Origin: Desulfolutivibrio sulfodismutans DSM 3696
GTDB taxonomy: Bacteria; Desulfobacterota; Desulfovibrionia; Desulfovibrionales; Desulfovibrionaceae
Reading direction: 5' to 3'
Length of the DNA stretch: 64,000 bases
Assembly (NCBI RefSeq): GCF_013376455.1
Contig: NZ_CP045504.1
Coordinates: 2,129,001-2,193,000 of the forward strand
Position numbers and translations under genes: made by a program. How positions within the stretch are numbered: position 1 is the stretch's first letter; every line of letters starts with the position of its first letter. Below the pieces are notes generated by a model. That model had not been told where the DNA came from and ran no database searches. It was given only the letters and a program-made list of their open reading frames with translations. Below are positions 34,414 through 42,624 of this stretch, one piece after another.

Positions 34414-35232
34414 CTATTGGGCCGGGGCCGTGGGCGCGTCGATGGACATGTACTTGGTCTTTGAACCCGAATCCCGGACCATGCCGCCGGGGTTGTCCGA
34501 CAGTTCGTCGGTCTGGGAGCCGCGTCCGGTGACCTCGAGGATGTTGGGGCCCTTGTAGATGATGAGGTTGCCCAGTACGTCGCGCACCTTGCGGGCGTCC
34601 ACCTCAAGCTTGACGAAGGCGTTGCCGGACTCGTCCCAGCCCCAGCCCCGGTTGGGGCTGTTTAAGCCGGGGTTTGGCACATAGGCCCCGAAGATGGCGG
34701 CGCAGACCTTGGAGCGGTTGACGTCCTTGGTCAGGATGAAATTCTCCATGGTGCTTTGGCTTAAGATCTTCTCCCCCACCAACAGCTTGGCCAGTTCGTC
34801 GTGGGCGTTGACCAGGGCCGCGCGCAGGGCCATGAGCGGCGGCCTCGAGGCCTCGGTCATGGTGCCGAAGCCGAAGCCCTCCACGGTGACGCCCTTGAAA
34901 CGCACCAGATCGCCCACCACGTTGACCACGTCGCCCAGTTCGATGTGCCCGAAACACAGGGCGATGTCGCGTTCCTTGTCGTAGATCATCTTGTCGACTT
35001 TGATGCCCTTGATGACCGCCGCGGCCTTGGTCTCGGCCTTGTAGCTGGGGTCTTCGGTCAGCCCCAGGCGACTCTCGCTTTTCACCTTGTAGCCGATGAC
35101 CGCCTCCACGATGTTGCGCTTGAGGTCCTGCTCGGCCATTTTTTCGGTCATAAGCTGCTTGTTCCCGGCCAGGGCCGCCTGGGCCGCGAACGCCAGGATC
35201 ACCGCCATGGCCAGAATTCCCGCTTTTTTCAT
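34414..35232 (-). CDS. Secreted LPP20/FlgP-like protein, copy 2 of duplicated cassette
   Basis: A 272-residue secreted protein (signal peptide ending ALA-G). The mature start NKQLMTEKMAEQDLKRNIVEAVIGYKV resembles LPP20/FlgP-type domains, where an Ala-rich helix precedes V-x-G-Y/x-V. The protein is nearly the same as the one encoded at 35961-36848 over about 210 residues, for example ESRLGLTEDPSYK, IKGIKVDKMIYDKERDIAL and FGAYVPNPGLNSPNRGWGWDESG. No lipobox is present. AAGGAG precedes the ATG at 35232. It is the last gene of the eight-gene unit. Function unknown; an outer-membrane or periplasmic assembly part is likely. Confidence 0.75.
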   Translation of the reverse strand: MKKAGILAMAVILAFAAQAALAGNKQLMTEKMAEQDLKRNIVEAVIGYKVKSESRLGLTEDPSYKAETKAAAVIKGIKVDKMIYDKERDIALCFGHIELGDVVNVVGDLVRFKGVTVEGFGFGTMTEASRPPLMALRAALVNAHDELAKLLVGEKILSQSTMENFILTKDVNRSKVCAAIFGAYVPNPGLNSPNRGWGWDESGNAFVKLEVDARKVRDVLGNLIIYKGPNILEVTGRGSQTDELSDNPGGMVRDSGSKTKYMSIDAPTAPAQ

Positions 35233-35258
35233 GATATCGCTCCTTGTGCTGCCCGACC

Positions 35259-35927
35259 CTAGAGGCCGAAATAGCCCACGATCCGTTTCCAGACCCGCTG
35301 CACCTCTCCCCACACGCCGCCGTCGGCCCCGGAGCCCCCTGCCGCGCCGCCGCCCTGAATCCCGGCCGGGGCAGGGGGCGGGGCAAAGGCCGGTGCCTCC
35401 TCCACGCGCCCTTCCCGGATGGTCACCGTCTCCTTGAAGGGGGCGGCCATGGGAATGTTCAGGGTGGTCAGTTCCGTCCGGCCGGGGACGGCCATGGGGG
35501 CCAGGGCCAGATCAATGGCCTGGGTTCCGGCCGCTCCCTGCACATGCTCGGGTTTGCCCGGGGCCTTGGAGGGGGGTAGCGGCGTCACCCGCACGGCGTC
35601 CACGGCCACGAACAGCCTGGACGGATCCTTGGGGTCCGGTTTGAACCGGGCCTCGAACTCGATGGTCCCGTCCCGGGGAACCTTGCCCTGCTCCTTCAGC
35701 CGTTCCAGCACCTTGTCCCGCACCTGGCGGCGGCTGGCCGCCCATTCGTCCATGAGCGCCTTGTTGCCGCCCACCACCGCACCCTGGCCCGGCTGGCCCG
35801 GCTGAACGGCAGGGGCCGGTTGCCCGGGATTGGCCGGTTGGCCGCCCCCCGGGCCGGTCTGGGCTGAAGCCGGAACCGGCAGGCCCAGCAGGGCCGACAC
35901 GGCCAGGACCGAAAGGATTTTTTTCAT
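35259..35927 (-). CDS. Secreted Pro-rich protein, copy 2 of duplicated cassette
   Basis: A 222-residue protein with a signal peptide ending ASA-Q, a Gly/Pro/Gln-rich linker (residues 24-52), a core domain starting NKALMDEWAASRRQVRDKVLERLKE, and a second Pro/Gly-rich stretch before an amphipathic C-terminal helix (EVQRVWKRIVGYFGL). The core resembles the protein at 36857-37357 (NAALMERWGAERRLIRDEVLDLL). The latter lacks both linkers and the terminal helix. It precedes its LPP20-like partner by 26 bases. Family unknown to me. Confidence 0.7.
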   Translation of the reverse strand: MKKILSVLAVSALLGLPVPASAQTGPGGGQPANPGQPAPAVQPGQPGQGAVVGGNKALMDEWAASRRQVRDKVLERLKEQGKVPRDGTIEFEARFKPDPKDPSRLFVAVDAVRVTPLPPSKAPGKPEHVQGAAGTQAIDLALAPMAVPGRTELTTLNIPMAAPFKETVTIREGRVEEAPAFAPPPAPAGIQGGGAAGGSGADGGVWGEVQRVWKRIVGYFGL

Positions 35928-35960
35928 GGCATGCCTGTCGTGTTGCGCCTTTTTTGAAGG

Positions 35961-36848
35961 CTACTGGGCCTGTCCGGCGCCCGTCTGGGTGTTGCCCGGC
36001 GTACCCGGGGCCGGGGCCGTGGGCACGTCGAGGTTCATGTACTTGGTCTTGGACCCGGAATCGCGGATCATGCTGGCCGCGCCGGACCCTTCCTGCAGGG
36101 GCGTCAGGTCGTCGGTCTGGGAGCCCCGTCCCGTGACCTCCAGGATCTCCGCTCCCTTGTAAATGATGAGGTTGCCCAGGATGTCCTGCACCTTGCGCGG
36201 ATCGAGTTCGAGCTTGACGAAGGCGTTGCCGGATTCGTCCCAGCCCCAGCCCCGGTTGGGGCTGTTTAAGCCCGGATTGGGGATGTAGGCCCCGAAGATG
36301 GCGGCGCAGACCTTGGACCGGTTGATGTCCTCGGTCAAAAGGAAGTTTTCCATCTTGCTCTTGCTTAAGATCTTTTCACCCACCAAAAGGGCCGCCATCT
36401 GGTTGTAGGCGTCGAGCGTCGCCGCACGCAGGGCCATAAGCGGCGGCCGGGCCGCCTCGGTCATGGTCCCGAACCCGAACCCCTCCACGGTGACACCCTT
36501 GAAACGCACCAACTCGCCCACCACATTGACCACGTCGCCCAGGTCGATGTGCCCGAAGCACAAGGCGATGTCGCGTTCCTTGTCGTAGATCATCTTGTCG
36601 ACTTTGATGCCCTTGATCACCGCCGCAGCCTTGGTCTCGACCTTGTAGCTGGGGTCTTCGGTCAGGCCCAGGCGGCTCTCGCTTCGGACCTTGTAGCCGA
36701 TGACCGACTCCATGATGGCCCGCTTCATGTCCTGCTCGGCCATTTTTTCGGTCATAAGCTGCCTGTTTCCGGCCAGGGCCAGGGCGGGCACGAGCCATGC
36801 GGCCCAAAAAACAGCCCAGAACAGGGAGAAAGCGGCGTTACGTTTCAT
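35961..36848 (-). CDS. Secreted LPP20/FlgP-like protein, copy 1 of duplicated cassette
   Basis: A 295-residue secreted protein; the signal peptide runs to about LALA-G. It is the paralog of the 34414-35232 product, with a longer C-terminal tail (TAPAPGTPGNTQTGAGQAQ). The start at 36848 was chosen because the GTG four codons earlier lies within the ribosome-binding region GTGAGGAC. Conserved blocks shared with copy 2 (ERDIALCFGHI, VRFKGVTVEGFGFGTMTEA, ILEVTGRGSQTD) suggest strong constraint on the fold. Confidence 0.75.
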   Translation of the reverse strand: MKRNAAFSLFWAVFWAAWLVPALALAGNRQLMTEKMAEQDMKRAIMESVIGYKVRSESRLGLTEDPSYKVETKAAAVIKGIKVDKMIYDKERDIALCFGHIDLGDVVNVVGELVRFKGVTVEGFGFGTMTEAARPPLMALRAATLDAYNQMAALLVGEKILSKSKMENFLLTEDINRSKVCAAIFGAYIPNPGLNSPNRGWGWDESGNAFVKLELDPRKVQDILGNLIIYKGAEILEVTGRGSQTDDLTPLQEGSGAASMIRDSGSKTKYMNLDVPTAPAPGTPGNTQTGAGQAQ

Positions 36849-36856
36849 GGTCGTCC

Positions 36857-37357
36857 TCACTTGCCTTGTTCGGCAGGGGGGTCGGCGACAACCGGCCTGC
36901 CCTCTTTCATGTTCACGGTCTCCTGCACGGTCCCGCCCACGGGCACATCCAGCCCTTCCAGCTCAACGTACCGGGAGATGTCCAGCGGGGCGAAGGCCTG
37001 GGCCATGTCCCGGGCCGGATCGTCCGCGCCGGGAGTTCCGGCCCCGGCCATCCCGGGGAGCAAAACGATCTCCAGGGATTCGACGGAAATCCGCAGATGG
37101 CCATGACGGTCGGGATCCGGCGCGGCCTTCGCCGTAAAGCTCACCGTGCCGTCGGCAGGCAACCGGCCCTGTCGACGCAGGAGGTCGAGCACCTCGTCGC
37201 GGATCAGGCGGCGCTCTGCGCCCCAACGCTCCATGAGCGCGGCGTTGCCGCCCAGGGGCTGTGCGCCGTCCTCGGCCCGCAGGGTTGCGTCCGGGAGCGG
37301 CCCACACAGGCACCCAGCCGTAAGCGCCAGGGCGCATGCCCACGATCTCGCATCCAT
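36857..37357 (-). CDS. Secreted protein, copy 1 of duplicated cassette
   Basis: A 166-residue protein with a signal peptide (MDARSWACALALTAGCLCG). The core NAALMERWGAERRLIRDEVLDLLRRQGRLPADGTV matches the larger paralog at 35259-35927 (read in pieces of similar spacing). GGAGG precedes the ATG at 37357; the longer open frame has no better start. A Cys at the end of the hydrophobic stretch (TAGC) could be a lipobox, so it may be a lipoprotein. It lies eight bases before its LPP20-like partner. Confidence 0.68.
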   Translation of the reverse strand: MDARSWACALALTAGCLCGPLPDATLRAEDGAQPLGGNAALMERWGAERRLIRDEVLDLLRRQGRLPADGTVSFTAKAAPDPDRHGHLRISVESLEIVLLPGMAGAGTPGADDPARDMAQAFAPLDISRYVELEGLDVPVGGTVQETVNMKEGRPVVADPPAEQGK

Positions 37358-37531
37358 TGCCGCCTCCGCCCGGGGAAACCCCATCCCCTGTCCGTCCGCC
37401 GTCCGTCCGCCAGCCGTCTGGGAAACCGGTCCCCTGCCGCCGCGTGCAACCATCGCCGAGCCCAGGCCTCCCACCCGGGAGACGCCGCCAGCAGGCGACG
37501 CCTTCCGGATGCGGGGATGCCGAGGCGCGGG

Positions 37532-38173
37532 CTAGAACTCACTCGGATCGATGGCCTTGCCGCCGCCCTTGAAGGACTTTTCAATCCGGGGCTGGGGCGC
37601 AGGCTTGGCCGGGCCCTTGCCGCAGGAACGCTTGGCCTCGTCATATCCCTGCCTGGCCGGAAGGGAGGCGGGATCGAGCTCCAGGGCCCGGGTGAACATG
37701 GCCAGGGCCGCCGGGCAGTTGCCCTCGGCCAGATAAATGTTGCCCAGATAATAATAGACCTGGGGGTTGGTGGAATACATGGCCCGGCACTGTTCCAGCT
37801 CGCGCCTGGCCTGGAAGTAGTCGCCCTTGGTGTAGAAAAGAATGCCCAGGGCCTCCCGGGCGCGAACCAGGCCCGGGTTGTAGCGCAGGGCGGTGGCCAG
37901 GGAGTCCTCGGCCTTGCGCAGCATGTTCTGCTTCAGGTAGCACAGGCCCAGATAATAATGGGCGTCGGCCATGGACGGCGACATGCTCACGGCGGCCTCG
38001 AAAAGCTGGGTGGCCTGCACGAAATCCTCGGCAGTAAAGGCCTGCATGCCCATGTCGTAGTACTGCTGGGCGGTGTAGGCGGGATAGGGCTCCTCCACCT
38101 GCTTTTTGCATCCCACGGCGAGCATGGACAGGCACATGAGTGTGACGAAAACGTACGCCATGCGGGTTTTCAT
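37532..38173 (-). CDS. TPR-repeat lipoprotein
   Basis: A 213-residue lipoprotein: lipobox LAVGC, then KKQVEEPYPAYT. Three to four TPR units follow, for example PSMADAHYYLGLCYLKQN, NPGLVRAREALGILFYTKG and NPQVYYYLGNIYLAEGN, resembling PilF/PilW and other pilotin-like proteins. The C-terminus is Lys/Pro-rich. AAAGGAG precedes the ATG. Within the envelope operon it may be the assembly or pilot protein for an outer-membrane component, by analogy with PilF. Confidence 0.82.
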   Translation of the reverse strand: MKTRMAYVFVTLMCLSMLAVGCKKQVEEPYPAYTAQQYYDMGMQAFTAEDFVQATQLFEAAVSMSPSMADAHYYLGLCYLKQNMLRKAEDSLATALRYNPGLVRAREALGILFYTKGDYFQARRELEQCRAMYSTNPQVYYYLGNIYLAEGNCPAALAMFTRALELDPASLPARQGYDEAKRSCGKGPAKPAPQPRIEKSFKGGGKAIDPSEF

Positions 38174-38219
38174 GGTGATTTCTCCTTTGATTTTTGCGCG
38201 TTGCGCCGGAACTCCGTCC

Positions 38220-38984
38220 CTACTTCATCTTGTCCAGATCCTGGACGCACTTTTGCACCAAACGCTGGGTCATGGTGTCCAGGGTCACCTGCTTGGCCTC
38301 GGAGCGCGAAATGCCCAGCGCCCCGCCGCCGGAAGAACCCATCTCCATCTTGTCCTCGAAATAGCCCGTGGCCTTTTGTTCGCCGGTGTTGGCGTCGAGA
38401 ACCTTGTAGCGCATGCCGATGATCCAGATGCCCGTGGCGTCATGGGCGTGGACGGAGCCCACGGCCGCGCCGGTGGCCACTCCGGCCGCCCAGCTATCGG
38501 TGGCCGAGCCCACGGCGCTCCCGGCGATGGCCCCCAGCCAGGCTCCGTCGAAGCTGGTCTTGACCTCGGCCACGGGTTCGGCCTTGAGGATGTCGAAGCG
38601 CACCAGCCAGTTGGTGGCCTGGAACTTGCCCTTCTTGAATTTTTTGAGCTGCGTGGCGTCGCCCAGATTGGCCGCGATCTCCAACTCCTGGAGCATGGGG
38701 CCCAGATCCGAGCGCTCGAGCACCTGAAATTTGGCCTGCCCCAGCTCCAGTTCGGCATAGTCGGCGATGTTGTTGGCCCCGACCTTCTGGGTATAGGTGG
38801 CGTTGGCGCTCTTGATTTCGCCGGGGATGACCACCAACACCGGCCCGGGTTTGTCCGAATAGACGATGGGCTGATACATGGTCTGGTCGGCGATTTCATT
38901 GGCCCGCCTGGACGACGACTTGCAGCCCGAGACCATGACCAAGGCCAGCGCGACCACGACCAACACGGAAACTCTGCCCCTCAT
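38220..38984 (-). CDS. CsgG-like lipoprotein
   Basis: A 254-residue lipoprotein with lipobox VMVSGC. The stretch QAKFQVLERSDLGPMLQELEI resembles the CsgG phrase around VLER, and the Gly-rich LGAIAGSAVGSATDSWAAGVATGAAVGS segment could insert in a membrane. RYKVLDANTGEQKATGYFEDK is like the CsgG beta-strands. CsgG forms an outer-membrane secretion pore for curli. No curli subunit gene is in the window, so export of another protein or an organelle role is possible. GGAGGTAGGG precedes the ATG at 38984. Confidence 0.65.
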   Translation of the reverse strand: MRGRVSVLVVVALALVMVSGCKSSSRRANEIADQTMYQPIVYSDKPGPVLVVIPGEIKSANATYTQKVGANNIADYAELELGQAKFQVLERSDLGPMLQELEIAANLGDATQLKKFKKGKFQATNWLVRFDILKAEPVAEVKTSFDGAWLGAIAGSAVGSATDSWAAGVATGAAVGSVHAHDATGIWIIGMRYKVLDANTGEQKATGYFEDKMEMGSSGGGALGISRSEAKQVTLDTMTQRLVQKCVQDLDKMK

Positions 38985-39182
38985 TTTCCCTACCTCCTCC
39001 GATTTTCCTGGTTTCGAAAATGCTCCCGCCCCGTCCGCCTCCCTCTCCCGCGTCGGCGTCCCCACCCGGCGAACCGGCCTCCCTCGTCCGGCCTTCGCCG
39101 CACACCGGGCAGCAACGCACCGCATGGCCGCCCCACCAGCCCGACACGCTGCATCATGCCGCGCCATGCAAAACAGCCGGGC

Positions 39183-40685
39183 CTAGAAATTTTTCACCGC
39201 GTCCAGCCCCGTCTTGCTCCCCGGCTGCGGCTCCTCGGACAGCTTTTTGACGATCTCCGGCGACACCTCGGCCAGCTTCTGCTTCGTCTCCTCGGACTTG
39301 ACGACTTCCTTCAGGCGGGCCGGGGCGGCCGTGCCCAGGGCGGCCGGAGGCACGGTGTTGAGCTTCTCCGTCAGGGCCGCCGCATCCAGGCTGGCGGCAT
39401 ACTTCAGGCGCACCACGTTTCCCTTGGCCGACTCCAGGGAAAAGGCCCCCTGCCCCACCTTCTGATTCAAAGGCTCAATGATGGCGCTGACCAGAAGATC
39501 GTTGAAGTTGCCCCGGGAACCGGTGAACTCCACCTCGTAAAGCGACAGCCCGGTCTTGTCGAACTCCCGGAAGTCGATGTTGAGCACCGGCCGAAGCCCG
39601 ATGAACTCCTTGCGCAGAAGCTGGCCCAGGTCGTAGCTGGGCAGTCCCGCCACCTCGAGTTGGAACATCTTGGACGGGGCCTGCAGGTGCTCTTCAAAAA
39701 ACTCCCGGGAGAACTCGCCGCCGATCAGCCGCCCAATCTCCTCGATGGCCTGGTCCTCGTCGGCCCAACTCTGCTTCTTGGGCACCTGGTTGTTGAAATA
39801 GATCTCCTCACCCGTGTGGTTGTCCATGCATTTGACGCTCCAGGAGGTGAGCACGTACTTGGTCACGGTCAGCCCCGAGGCCGGAAGCCTGGCGCTGACG
39901 GTCTTGAACTTGGCCTCGCCCATGATGGAGAAGTCCGCAGCCTTGGGGGCCGACGCCGTCAGCGTGGCCTCCACGGCATTGCCGTCGGTCTTTTTCTCGA
40001 ACCGGGCCTTGAGCTGGTCCACATGCTCATCTGACCACACCCGGTAGCCGAAGCTTTTGATGTGTTCCTTGAGCACGTTCTCGGCGATTTCCGAACGCTC
40101 GGTCACCACCTCCGGGCCGCGCTCGGCGTCGCGGATGAAGATGGCCACGGACACGCGCGGGTTGCCGTGTTCCTTGAGCAGGGCCACCCGCTCCCCCCGG
40201 GACATCTCGGCCAGGGCCTCGGTGATGGGAACCACCGACACCTCGGCCTTCATGAGCATGTGCGCAAATCCGTCCTCGCCGATCCAGGGCTCGGACTCCT
40301 TGATGACCCGCTTGATGAGCCCCTGGGAGCGGGACAACACCCGGTCGCTGATCAGGGTGTAGTTCTCGACCAGGGTGGAGGTCTCCACGTAGGCCCCCAC
40401 GGCCTTCTCCAGGATCTGGGCCTTGGCGTCGCGGCGCAGATCCTCGATCATCAGCGCCTTGTCGCGCTTGTAGGCGTCGGCGTTGGGATCGGCCAACCCC
40501 TCGGCGGTGATCACGATGAAGGCGTCTTTTTCCTCGGCGGCCGGGGCGGCCTGAATCTCCAGGGGCTTTTTGGCGGCCTTGTCCGCCGCCGCAACCGGGG
40601 CAGGCAGGGCGCCAAGCCAGACGCATCCGGCGAAAACGGCCACGACAAGCGCCGCCAGGGCCTTTGTTTTGCGAACTCGCTTCAT
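39183..40685 (-). CDS. Secreted FlgT-N-like protein
   Basis: A 500-residue protein with a signal peptide ending VAA-A. Residues about 60-160 (DLRRDAKAQILEKAVGAYVE, then ENYTLISDRVLSRSQGLI) look like the FlgT N-terminal domain, in which an Ala-rich helix is followed by v-x-n-x-x-l-x-x-d-x-i-x-x-x-s-x-G. The middle (residues 180-330) is a CsgG/FlgO-like alpha/beta stretch. The C-terminus is charged. Vibrio FlgT builds the H-ring around the flagellar basal body with FlgO and FlgP. This is a similarity by eye, not a proven assignment. GAGGATG precedes the ATG. Confidence 0.6.
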   Translation of the reverse strand: MKRVRKTKALAALVVAVFAGCVWLGALPAPVAAADKAAKKPLEIQAAPAAEEKDAFIVITAEGLADPNADAYKRDKALMIEDLRRDAKAQILEKAVGAYVETSTLVENYTLISDRVLSRSQGLIKRVIKESEPWIGEDGFAHMLMKAEVSVVPITEALAEMSRGERVALLKEHGNPRVSVAIFIRDAERGPEVVTERSEIAENVLKEHIKSFGYRVWSDEHVDQLKARFEKKTDGNAVEATLTASAPKAADFSIMGEAKFKTVSARLPASGLTVTKYVLTSWSVKCMDNHTGEEIYFNNQVPKKQSWADEDQAIEEIGRLIGGEFSREFFEEHLQAPSKMFQLEVAGLPSYDLGQLLRKEFIGLRPVLNIDFREFDKTGLSLYEVEFTGSRGNFNDLLVSAIIEPLNQKVGQGAFSLESAKGNVVRLKYAASLDAAALTEKLNTVPPAALGTAAPARLKEVVKSEETKQKLAEVSPEIVKKLSEEPQPGSKTGLDAVKNF

Positions 40686-40701
40686 GGGGTCATCCTCGTC
40701 G

Positions 40702-41346
40702 TTATCTGCCCGCACGGGAGCAGTAGTCGGCATAGAGTTGGGCCACGGCCGGGCCCGCGCTGTCCCGGACCAGTTCCAGGGCCACCCCCAACACGTCCTG
40801 TCCGGCCCAGGACTCGGCGCTGATGGTCTGGCTCGATATCACCCGGCCCCGGCCGTCGGTGAGGGTGAGCAGGATGGTCACGGCCACTTCGTTGGCGTTG
40901 ACCATCATGTTCTTGCCGCTTCGGCTGCTGATGATGCCGTTGAGAAAGAACGACGCCCCCATGCGGCCTGAGGCGGCAATGGCGGCGTCGGGGTCGTTGT
41001 TCAAAATGGCCTTCATCTCCGCCGCCGCGATCTGGGAGTTGATCTGGGCCTGGGACACGGTGTTCAGGCCCATGGCCGCCAACTGCCGGTTGAATTCCTG
41101 ATGCAGCAGGCCGTGGCCGCCGCCGGTTTGCAGTTTCCCGGAATGGCGCTCGGCAATGAGCACGGCGATCTTTTTCCCCCGCAGGCTCTCCCGGCAGGGG
41201 GTGGACATGTTGGCATACATCTGGGCGGCCTTGGCCTGTCCCGCCTGGGCATCCTTTTGCGCCTCTTCGGAAAAGGAGAAGGCGTGGACGCTCCCGGCGG
41301 CGGCAACACAACCCAGGACGAGAAACAAAGAGATGCCGTATTTCAT
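40702..41346 (-). CDS. Secreted FlgO/LpoB-like protein
   Basis: A 214-residue protein with a signal peptide ending VHA-F. KKIAVLIAERHSGK followed later by QEFNRQLAAMGLNTVSQAQI is the style of FlgO, LpoB and CsgG-N domains (a beta-strand, a long helix, then a strand naming an index). The following RMGASFFLNGIISSRSGK and VAVTILLTLTDGRGRVI fit the next strands. GGGGAG precedes the ATG. It is the first gene of the eight-gene minus-strand envelope unit; gaps between the genes are 8-198 bases. Confidence 0.6.
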   Translation of the reverse strand: MKYGISLFLVLGCVAAAGSVHAFSFSEEAQKDAQAGQAKAAQMYANMSTPCRESLRGKKIAVLIAERHSGKLQTGGGHGLLHQEFNRQLAAMGLNTVSQAQINSQIAAAEMKAILNNDPDAAIAASGRMGASFFLNGIISSRSGKNMMVNANEVAVTILLTLTDGRGRVISSQTISAESWAGQDVLGVALELVRDSAGPAVAQLYADYCSRAGR

Positions 41347-41792
41347 GTCGTCTCCCCTGCGCCACGATGAGGTCGAAGCTCCTCCACGACGCCAAAAAAT
41401 GCCTTTTACACCATTTCTGTACTAGGTGAAGGGGGGTGTGCTGTCAATGCGGACGCGCAGTTGCAAACCATAAGCGGTTCCCCGCCCCCCGGGACATGCC
41501 CCAGGCGGGCCATACGCCCGGCCAGCCCGCCCCCTTTGTGAATAGCCAGGACCGTGCCAAACGGCCTCGCCCGTTCGAGGCATCCAACACGTTGATTTCA
41601 TAAATTATTTTCTGGGAAAATCATCCCCCCCCGATACGGCCATCCGCACGATACGGCATATCATGGCTTTGCCGACATTTCATTACGACAAACCGCCAGC
41701 CGCAGGCCGCCACCGCTCCGGAGCAGACGGCGAAATTTCTGACCCTGATGACAACGCCCGCATTTCGGGCTAGTTGTCGCAATGGAGGCATC
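41347..41792. other. Intergenic region between the envelope operon and pyrF
   Basis: It holds a sigma-70-like promoter for the minus-strand operon (listed separately). The section 41590-41625 is AT-rich and probably belongs to the pyrF promoter. A small hairpin GCCCG-CATTT-CGGGC lies at 41756-41770 just before pyrF. No gene is supported. Confidence 0.55.
41419..41447 (-). promoter_or_regulatory. Possible sigma-70 promoter of the envelope operon
   Basis: On the minus strand a perfect TTGACA (41447-41442) is followed after 17 bases by TAGTAC (41424-41419), a weak -10 match. It would start transcription about 65 bases before the ATG at 41346. Confidence 0.4.
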
Positions 41793-42566
41793 ATGAAAAA
41801 AACCATTCCCCTGGCCCAGCGGATCATTGTAGCCCTGGACGTTCCCGATGCGCAGGCGGCGATTTCCCTGGCCGGGCGGCTCGGCGAGAAGGTGGACTTC
41901 TACAAGGTGGGCCTGGAGCTTTTCCTGGCCGCCGGATTCGCCGTGCCGGACAGGCTGGCCGCCATGGGCCGCAAGGTCATGCTGGACCTCAAATTCCACG
42001 ACATCCCGGAGACGGTGAAGCGCGCCGTGGCCAGGCTTAGCGACCACGATATCGCGCTTTTCACGGCCCATGCCGCCCCGGGGGTCATCGACGCGGCGGC
42101 CCAGACCAAAGGCGCGGCCCGGCTTTTGGCCGTGACCGTGCTCACCAGCCACGATCCGGCCCAGGCCCGCAACATGCTGTCCGGCGGCGAGGTGGTCGGC
42201 GTGGGCAGCCCGGAGCCGGGCGAGGACTGGGTGGGAAATCTGGTGCTGACCAGGGCCCGGGACGCCCTGAAAAGCGGCGCGGACGGCGTGGTGTGCTCGG
42301 GCCGCGAGGCGGCGCTTTTGCGGCGCGAGTTGGGCGAGGATTTTCTGATCGTCACCCCGGGCATCCGGCCGACCGGCGCCAAGCCGGACGACCAACGCCG
42401 GGCCGTGACCGCCGCAGAGGCCATCCGGGCCGGGGCGGACCATCTGGTTGTGGGGCGGCCCATCACCCGGGCGGCGGACCCCCTGGCTGCGGCCGAGGCC
42501 ATGCTGGCCGAAATCGCCATCGCCGGGGGATGCGTCTTCGAAGAGGCCGGGGCGGGCGGAAAATAA
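41793..42566 (+). CDS. pyrF: Orotidine 5'-phosphate decarboxylase
   Basis: A 257-residue decarboxylase that makes UMP from OMP in the last step of pyrimidine synthesis. The catalytic DLKFHDIP (Asp65, Lys67, Asp70) is intact, as are the ALDVP opening and the phosphate-binding TPGIRP and VVGRPITRA. The length is slightly above the usual 230-240 because of a Gly/Glu-rich C-terminal tail. GGAGG precedes the ATG at 41793. It is convergent with the MerR-like gene. Confidence 0.96.
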   Translation: MKKTIPLAQRIIVALDVPDAQAAISLAGRLGEKVDFYKVGLELFLAAGFAVPDRLAAMGRKVMLDLKFHDIPETVKRAVARLSDHDIALFTAHAAPGVIDAAAQTKGAARLLAVTVLTSHDPAQARNMLSGGEVVGVGSPEPGEDWVGNLVLTRARDALKSGADGVVCSGREAALLRRELGEDFLIVTPGIRPTGAKPDDQRRAVTAAEAIRAGADHLVVGRPITRAADPLAAAEAMLAEIAIAGGCVFEEAGAGGK

Positions 42567-42624
42567 GGCGGCGCGTCGGCCGCGAGTTCAGGGCGCGCGA
42601 TTCCGGGGAAACCGGGACGCGGCC

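Noticed and set aside
31548-34532. A 994-codon plus-strand open frame across the AlgJ/AlgI-like genes and the methyltransferase
   Set aside because: It is opposite two clear membrane-enzyme genes and out of frame with the methyltransferase; no family features.
38220-38984. A complete curli system
   Set aside because: Only a CsgG-like protein is present; no CsgA/B-type repeat subunit, CsgE or CsgF could be found in the window.
38106-40034. A 642-codon plus-strand open frame opposite the envelope operon
   Set aside because: Composition is that of a complement frame; the minus strand has signal peptides, lipoboxes and ribosome-binding sites in the right order.
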